The notes under the pieces: generated by a model | The model's database searches: none | What the model saw: only the letters and a program-made list of their open reading frames with translations | What the model was told of the DNA's origin: nothing | In this document: piece after piece, positions 14,392 to 17,913 of the stretch | How the letters are laid out: each line of letters opens with the position of its first letter | Numbering within the stretch: position 1 is the first letter of the stretch | Source: a bacterium | Lineage (GTDB): Bacteria > Bacillota > Clostridia > Oscillospirales > Acutalibacteraceae | DNA length: 17,913 nt | Reading direction: 5' to 3' | Assembly: GCA_020626545.1 (NCBI GenBank) | Contig: JAHKZS010000169.1 | Span: 1 to 17,913, forward strand | Program-made: the position numbers and the translations under genes

Positions 14392-14397
14392 CCTTTT

Positions 14398-15975
14398 TTA
14401 TTCAGTTTTTGCTAGAATTTTTTGTATTTTAGTTACATCCAGTATATTAACTTTACCATCTTGATTTATGTCAGCATTCGCTTTTTGATAGATGTTAAGA
14501 TCATATTTTTTTGCCAATACATATTGAATAGCAGTGGCGTCCCGTATGTTAATTTTACCATCGCTATTTGTATCGCCGTAATTAATATTGTATATTTCGT
14601 CTGTTAAGGCTTTGATTACTAAGTTACCGCCTATTTTATCATTTAATTTATTTTTATAGAAGTCTTTTATATCCTCGAGATTGTTGTTATATAACACATA
14701 ACTGTGACCTTGCTCAAGCTTATCTTTAAATAAAAGAACGTCATTAGTATCGGTAAGCCATTCATCAACACCTATAGAATTAACTGAGCTACAGTTAGTT
14801 GTATCAATCTCAACGGCAACGGCGCCCTTGGTCTGCGGAGCAACAATTTTTACATTATCACATATATATCCCGCATAATCCACTGTACCGCTTGATAATT
14901 CTTGCCAGCATCTTTTTTCTAATGTTGGCTTTTCATCCATAATAGGCACAAAATACGTCTTGTATGAAGCTCCTACGGCTGTTGTTTCAAATACAATCTT
15001 ATTTAAAACATTACCATTTTTTGAAAAATCAAAGACATTAAAATAAATGATTTTTTGGGCTTCGTCATTTAGGTATTCAAACTCATATGTTGCGCCGTAT
15101 TTTTCGTTTTGATAAAGATTAATATTGTCTGATATATTGATAAAATCTTTAATCCCATATGACGGCGAGAATGTATCATTATCGAATATATATTTATCTT
15201 CGTATGAAACCCACAGATAACCGCCTATAGAGTTTACATTCTCTCCCCAACTGTTCTTACATAGCCAAGCTCCGTTGTTTATCGGAGTATATGAACCAGT
15301 AAAGTTTTCTTTGCTGTAGTTATCATCCCAACCGACTACTGAAACCGTATGTCCTTCAATATTATTTGTCTTTCTTCCAAGGTTGTAACTGTTACTATCT
15401 TTACTATATGCTTTTGAGTTAATAGCGAGATTAGCTGTTACCGCTCCGCTTTCCATTATTGTTTTTTTGATTAATTCAGTATCATTTTTGCCAAGATATA
15501 CTAAGGAGGTTATACCTTGATTAACTTTATTTTCTGTATCTGTAACTGCTCCGCTCCAAGATGAATAATAACCCAAAGGTATATATGTAAATCCCGCTTC
15601 ATCCTCTTGACGTTGCCAGCCGTAATTGTTGATATCAGGTGTCGCCCACTTATCCATATGTTTTACGCTTAAAGGATTGAAGAATAAATTGTTTAATAGA
15701 AGCAAGCTTTCAAACGAGGATGTTGAACTATACGCCCAGCAAGTATCTGAATTTTTCTGATTTTTAACAGATGTTACATAACCTAATTCTTTGGAGTTAT
15801 AAGAAGAAGGAATATTTTTTGAAAGTTGTTTCTCTTCTTTTGCTGACAGATAGTTGTTGTCTATCGCTTGAGCTGAACCGTTTTTTGTTATTTCCGCTGC
15901 CTGTGTATTTATAGAAAGAGATAGACAAATAGCTAATGATACTATTAACGAGAGAACTTTTTTTAATAAATTCAT
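14398..15975 (-). CDS. Secreted papain-family (C1) protease with dockerin
   Basis: 525 residues from the ATG at 15973-15975, chosen for AAAGGAGGACATA upstream and the signal peptide starting there (cleavage near TQAA, residue 27); an upstream ATG at 16011 is unlikely. The peptidase domain shows oxyanion Gln73 and nucleophile Cys79 in VKNQKNSDTCWAYSS, His209 in EGHTVSVVGWDD, and Asn241 in LCKNSWGE, so it should be active. A lectin-like beta domain typical of these bacterial C1 enzymes follows (about 275-410). The C-terminal dockerin is at 466-523 (GDTNSDGKINIRDAT, ADINQDGKVNILDVT). By family knowledge it cleaves peptide bonds outside the cell; the dockerin would deliver it to a cohesin scaffold. 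It lies 48 nt after the ribbon-helix-helix gene, with a terminator between. Confidence 0.92.
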   Translation of the reverse strand: MNLLKKVLSLIVSLAICLSLSINTQAAEITKNGSAQAIDNNYLSAKEEKQLSKNIPSSYNSKELGYVTSVKNQKNSDTCWAYSSTSSFESLLLLNNLFFNPLSVKHMDKWATPDINNYGWQRQEDEAGFTYIPLGYYSSWSGAVTDTENKVNQGITSLVYLGKNDTELIKKTIMESGAVTANLAINSKAYSKDSNSYNLGRKTNNIEGHTVSVVGWDDNYSKENFTGSYTPINNGAWLCKNSWGENVNSIGGYLWVSYEDKYIFDNDTFSPSYGIKDFINISDNINLYQNEKYGATYEFEYLNDEAQKIIYFNVFDFSKNGNVLNKIVFETTAVGASYKTYFVPIMDEKPTLEKRCWQELSSGTVDYAGYICDNVKIVAPQTKGAVAVEIDTTNCSSVNSIGVDEWLTDTNDVLLFKDKLEQGHSYVLYNNNLEDIKDFYKNKLNDKIGGNLVIKALTDEIYNINYGDTNSDGKINIRDATAIQYVLAKKYDLNIYQKANADINQDGKVNILDVTKIQKILAKTE

Positions 15976-15993
15976 TATGTCCTCCTTTTGACA

Positions 15994-16029
15994 TAAAAAA
16001 GACCGTAACAATCTTGCGGAATGTTACGG
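15994..16029 (-). terminator. Terminator overlapping the regulator stop codon
   Basis: On the minus strand CCGTAACA...TGTTACGG followed by TCTTTTTT. The stop codon of the ribbon-helix-helix gene lies in the 5' arm, and the protease ribosome binding site begins just after the T tract. Confidence 0.75.
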
Positions 16030-16209
16030 ATTCTTTTCCATTGTTTCTTGAATTGCTCTACGAATAAAACCGTTAATACTTTCGTTATGAGTTGTAGCGT
16101 ACTCTTGTATCTTTTTTTTATCGCCTTTTTTTAGCCTAATAAGAATTTTATCATAATTTTTTGATTCGAATTTTGCGGTTGCTCTTTTTTGAGCGTTACT
16201 AACGGACAT
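16024..16209 (-). CDS. Ribbon-helix-helix (Arc/CopG-like) DNA-binding protein
   Basis: 61 residues. After the basic N-terminus, YDKILIRLKKGDKKKIQEYA gives the beta strand and first helix. NESINGFIRRAIQETMEK gives the turn and second helix, the usual Arc/MetJ/CopG layout. The first strand (ILIRL) would insert into the major groove as a dimer. It starts at 16207-16209 with AAGGCGGTG upstream. No convincing promoter of its own is seen, so it may be transcribed by read-through from the toxin-like promoter at 16489-16518. Palindromic ATAACG sites at that promoter are candidate operators. The target is inferred, not shown. Confidence 0.85.
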   Translation of the reverse strand: MSVSNAQKRATAKFESKNYDKILIRLKKGDKKKIQEYATTHNESINGFIRRAIQETMEKNP

Positions 16210-16228
16210 TTTTTCACCGCCTTTTTTA

Positions 16229-16257
16229 TTGACAATCAGTTATTATCGTGCTAATAT
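16229..16257 (+). promoter_or_regulatory. Promoter of antitoxin-like RNA 3
   Basis: Perfect TTGACA (16229-16234), a 17-nt spacer, TAATAT (16252-16257). It drives an RNA away from the ribbon-helix-helix gene. Confidence 0.75.
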
Positions 16258-16262
16258 ATAGG

Positions 16263-16350
16263 TGAAAGGAAACGGTTTTGACCGTTCCGCTTTTAAGCAA
16301 TTACTTAGTAACCGCCCTATGCGTCACTACAGGGCGGTTACTTCTTTTTT
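16263..16350 (+). ncRNA. Antisense antitoxin-like RNA 3 (about 88 nt)
   Basis: It starts near GGTGAAAGGAAACGG, with a 5' hairpin AACGG-TTTTGA-CCGTT, and ends at a perfect 11-bp terminator GTAACCGCCCT/AGGGCGGTTAC (16308-16341) with TTCTTTTTT. The terminator overlaps the stop and last codons of the convergent peptide ORF 16338-16427. Compared with RNA 2, the hairpin keeps its shape with compensatory base changes, which supports a conserved structured RNA. Confidence 0.75.
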
Positions 16351-16427
16351 ATATATCTAATGACTTCGCATAGAGCTATAAGCACAACTGCGAACGATAA
16401 TAAGTACATAATATCGGTCATATCCAT
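16338..16427 (-). CDS. Type I toxin-like hydrophobic peptide 3 (29 aa)
   Basis: The peptide begins MDMTDIMYLLSFAVVLI and ends CEVIRYIKKK, a single membrane span with a basic tail. This resembles the holin-like/TxpA-type small toxins of Firmicutes. Start is 16425-16427 with AGGGGG seven nt upstream; a second ATG two codons in is possible. The leader folds CCCTT-GATGA-AAGGG over the ribosome binding site. The stop lies in the stem shared with the antisense RNA terminator, exactly as in peptide 2. It is upstream of the ribbon-helix-helix and protease genes on the same strand, with no minus-strand T-tailed terminator in between. Confidence 0.7.
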   Translation of the reverse strand: MDMTDIMYLLSFAVVLIALCEVIRYIKKK

Positions 16428-16488
16428 ATAAACACCCCCTTTCATCAAGGGAGCAGAAACAGCCGCCACCGTTTCCTTTACGAAAGCT

Positions 16489-16518
16489 ATTATATCATAA
16501 AAAATATAACGCTAACAA
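16489..16518 (-). promoter_or_regulatory. Promoter of toxin-like mRNA 3
   Basis: TTGTTA (16513-16518), an 18-nt spacer, perfect TATAAT (16489-16494) on the minus strand. The -35 and spacer overlap one arm of the TATAACGCTA inverted repeat. Confidence 0.6.
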
Positions 16519-16587
16519 TATACAAGTTGTATAAAGATAGCGTTATATATTTGTGCATTATGCCTATTGATATAACGCTATCGTTAT
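16505..16587. promoter_or_regulatory. ATAACG operator-like repeats between divergent promoters
   Basis: Inverted repeat TATAACGCTA (16505-16514) and TAGCGTTATA (16538-16547), with a smaller ATATACAA/TTGTATA dyad inside. A third copy at 16571-16587 (TATAACGCTATCGTTAT) is itself a dyad ATAACG-CTAT-CGTTAT. The first pair covers the toxin-like promoter; the third fills the spacer of the plus-strand promoter. One dimeric regulator could therefore control both. The neighbouring ribbon-helix-helix protein is the obvious candidate. Confidence 0.65.
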
Positions 16588-16595
16588 GGTATAAT
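16567..16595 (+). promoter_or_regulatory. Divergent plus-strand promoter
   Basis: TTGATA (16567-16572), a 17-nt spacer made of the ATAACG dyad, perfect TATAAT (16590-16595). Transcription would start near 16602 and head into the 3' end of the minus-strand gene 16719-17492. Confidence 0.7.
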
Positions 16596-16610
16596 ATATA
16601 TAGTAAAGAG

Positions 16611-16697
16611 ATGGTAGGTAATGGTATGGCTAACCCGCTTAAAATAAATATTTCCCTACTCTACAACAACAGAGTTTCTCTTAACACAATTGGATAG
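16611..16697 (+). CDS. Possible small ORF (28 aa), weakly supported
   Basis: The only ORF just after the plus-strand promoter starts MVGNGMANPLKINISLLYNN and ends at TAG 16695-16697. No proper ribosome binding site precedes the first ATG; the second, at 16626, has AGG about 9 nt upstream. It matches no family I know. The transcript may instead be non-coding: it contains GGCTAACC, complementary to the GGTTAGCC element of the toxin-antitoxin-like RNAs. Confidence 0.2.
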   Translation: MVGNGMANPLKINISLLYNNRVSLNTIG

Positions 16698-16718
16698 AAA
16701 ACAATCGTTTTTACAATT

Positions 16719-17492
16719 TTATTCCTTTACTACGTATTTTTTTATATCCCCAAGGTTAAACAAATCTTCATCCACGCGATAAAGCCACCAAGTTTTTGTT
16801 TCTGTTTTAACCGTTACATGTGGAGAGTCAATCCAACAAGGTCTTTTTGTTTTAGAATATACTTTATATCCTTTTCCTTTGTATTTACCTTTATTAAACT
16901 TTTTACTATGTTTTATAATATTTCTTGAAGAATACATATTTTGTGGAATTGTATTACCAAATAGTTTTAGTACCTTATTTGAACCATTTACTACTGATAC
17001 ATAAATTCTTGTTGTTCCTTTTGTTGTTTTCCAAAAGCAATTCATTTTTGCAGACGGATCCATACTAAGAAAGCCTAAATTTTCTTTGATATACACATCA
17101 CATTTAGTTTTAGGAAGAATGCCGTAATAAACGGTGGTTTTACCTTTAAATCTTCCTTTACCTTTTACTGTTACTTTTTTGTAATTCCCAGCGCCTTTAA
17201 CTTTTTTTATAGCACTTATTTTGAAGTCTTTACCTTTTTTGAGCGTTCGAGAGTTATATTCGAGTTTTATTGATGGTTTAACTGCTTTAGAAGTATAACT
17301 TATTGGAAAATAATGTGCAGTTTCATCAGATAATTGTGTTTCTGTCACGACATCATTAGTTGCATAACAATATACATTAGCTTTACCGATATTTGTTTTT
17401 TTCTTTTTTTTGGCGTCCGCTGAAACACTTCCAACAACAATTGATGATATTACAGTAATGGTTATCAATAATAATGATATTAATTTTTTCAC
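16719..17492 (-). CDS. Secreted protein with bacterial Ig-like domain
   Basis: 257 residues from the GTG at 17490-17492. An ATG at 17510 is rejected because the ribosome binding site (ATAGGAGG) lies inside it, and the signal peptide (KKLISLLLITITVISSIVVG, cleavage near SADA) starts at the GTG. A Lys-rich stretch is followed by an Ig-like domain of the kind common in gut Firmicutes surface proteins (about 62-125: KPSIKLEYNSRTLKKGKDF, GAGNYKKVTVKGKGRFKG). The C-terminal half (130-257) is basic and unrecognised, with several Trp and Cys. There is no sorting signal or dockerin. A plus-strand transcript may run antisense to the whole gene. The function is unknown; extracellular binding is likely. 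Confidence 0.8.
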   Translation of the reverse strand: MKKLISLLLITITVISSIVVGSVSADAKKKKKTNIGKANVYCYATNDVVTETQLSDETAHYFPISYTSKAVKPSIKLEYNSRTLKKGKDFKISAIKKVKGAGNYKKVTVKGKGRFKGKTTVYYGILPKTKCDVYIKENLGFLSMDPSAKMNCFWKTTKGTTRIYVSVVNGSNKVLKLFGNTIPQNMYSSRNIIKHSKKFNKGKYKGKGYKVYSKTKRPCWIDSPHVTVKTETKTWWLYRVDEDLFNLGDIKKYVVKE

Positions 17493-17514
17493 TATATTTC
17501 CTCCTATCATAAGA

Positions 17515-17550
17515 TACCGCCTATATGTTTTATAGGCGGTAAATTTTTTT
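17515..17550 (+). terminator. Plus-strand terminator upstream of the Ig-like gene
   Basis: An 11-bp perfect stem TACCGCCTATA/TATAGGCGGTA followed by AATTTTTTT on the plus strand. On the minus strand it would be a hairpin in the 5' leader of the Ig-like gene. Confidence 0.65.
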
Positions 17551-17568
17551 GAATATTAAGTGGAGACA

Positions 17569-17596
17569 GCGCACAAGTTATTGTGCGTTGTTTTTT
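17569..17596 (+). terminator. Second plus-strand terminator
   Basis: CGCACAA-GTTA-TTGTGCG followed by TTGTTTTTT on the plus strand; in tandem with the 17515-17550 hairpin. Confidence 0.65.
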
Positions 17597-17610
17597 ATGT
17601 TTACACAATC

Positions 17611-17638
17611 ATATATATCGACACTCCTTTTTCAATAC
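17611..17638 (-). promoter_or_regulatory. Possible promoter of the Ig-like gene
   Basis: On the minus strand TTGAAA, a 16-nt spacer and TATGAT lie between the partial SpaA gene and the hairpins. Coordinates are approximate and the -35 is imperfect. An AAGGAG followed by a 3-codon ATG ORF nearby may be chance. Confidence 0.3.
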
Positions 17639-17650
17639 AAAATAATATTT

Positions 17651-17913
17651 TTACAACTGTTTTTTGTTTTTTCTCAAATAGATTGCTAGTCCTGAGAACA
17701 TCAAAAGCAACCCTATAGTTCCTAATATGATTGATAAGGCAAGTGTGTTGTTTTCATCTTTTCCACCAGTAGTTGGAATAGTAACTTTTATCTTCTTATC
17801 ATACATTTTAATTATTTGAGATTTTGCAGTGTCCTTAACTTTGAATACACCCGACTTAGCAATTTTGTAACCCGTAGGAGCCTTGATTTCCTCTAATATA
17901 TAAGTGTTATTTA
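17651..17913 (-). CDS. SpaA-type surface protein with IPTTG sorting signal (C-terminal part)
   Basis: Only the last 86 residues are in the window; the gene starts beyond the right edge. An E-box YILEEIKAPTGY marks the end of a SpaA/prealbumin-like domain that normally closes an internal Lys-Asn isopeptide bond. The segment continues to IPTTG, a membrane helix (LALSIILGTIGLLLMFSGLAIYL) and a basic RKNKKQL tail, so it is a sortase substrate anchored to the cell wall or built into a pilus. Its sorting motif differs from the FP-type motifs of the other two anchored proteins here. A pilin motif cannot be assessed. Confidence 0.88.
   Translation of the reverse strand, partial: NNTYILEEIKAPTGYKIAKSGVFKVKDTAKSQIIKMYDKKIKVTIPTTGGKDENNTLALSIILGTIGLLLMFSGLAIYLRKNKKQL

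Noticed and set aside
17493..17510. ATG start six codons upstream for the Ig-like protein
   Set aside because: The AGGAGG ribosome binding site lies within those codons and the signal peptide starts at the GTG.
17598..17630. A fourth toxin-like module upstream of the Ig-like gene
   Set aside because: AAAAAGGAGTG is followed by an ORF of only 3 to 7 codons, and no plus-strand promoter precedes the terminator; at most a remnant.
1..17913. Mobile element or prophage boundaries
   Set aside because: No transposase, integrase, attachment-like repeats or phage structural genes are seen; type I toxin-like modules alone are not enough to call one.

Overview
The window reads as an AT-rich Firmicutes chromosome segment, most likely from a gut Clostridia of the Ruminococcus/Oscillospiraceae type. 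The reasons are dockerin modules on several secreted proteins, sortase-anchored SpaA-type pilins, BspA-like leucine-rich repeat (LRR) proteins, strong AGGAGG-type Shine-Dalgarno sites and frequent TTG/GTG starts. I cannot name the species. Every protein gene I can support lies on the minus strand; the plus strand carries only short regulatory RNAs and one weak small ORF. No sortase, cohesin/scaffoldin, transposase, integrase, CRISPR array, tRNA or rRNA gene is visible.

Read in the direction of transcription (right to left): 17651-17913 is the C-terminal end of a SpaA-type surface protein with an IPTTG sorting signal. 16719-17492 is a secreted Ig-like protein. 16210-16718 holds a type I toxin-antitoxin-like module (module 3), a divergent operator region and a plus-strand promoter. 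16024-16209 is a ribbon-helix-helix regulator. 14398-15975 is a secreted papain-family (C1) protease with a C-terminal dockerin. 14033-14397 is a leader region with three minus-strand promoters and several hairpins/terminators. 13472-14032 is a small membrane protein and 7240-13455 a 2071-residue anchored adhesin (LRR, von Willebrand A, SpaA-type domains, FPKVG sorting signal). 6074-7096 and 4515-5990 are two LRR-dockerin proteins. 3662-4389 is a tandem pair of type I toxin-antitoxin-like modules (modules 2 and 1). 2934-3626 (Fn3-like secreted protein), 624-2909 (backbone pilin with pilin motif and FPFTG signal), 389-619 (small cytosolic protein) and 1-373 (N-terminal dockerin protein, cut by the window edge) form a second operon.

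Taken together this is a cell-surface attachment island. Covalently anchored pilins and a tip-like adhesin are interleaved with proteins expected to dock non-covalently, through dockerin-cohesin pairs, onto a scaffold encoded elsewhere. The most interesting part is non-coding. Three convergent promoter pairs each drive a short hydrophobic peptide on the minus strand and an 84-88 nt RNA on the plus strand ending in a strong terminator. A separate array of promoter-hairpin-terminator cassettes sits upstream of the adhesin operon. An unusual roughly 100-residue W..G..N..RT module recurs in both the backbone pilin and the giant adhesin.
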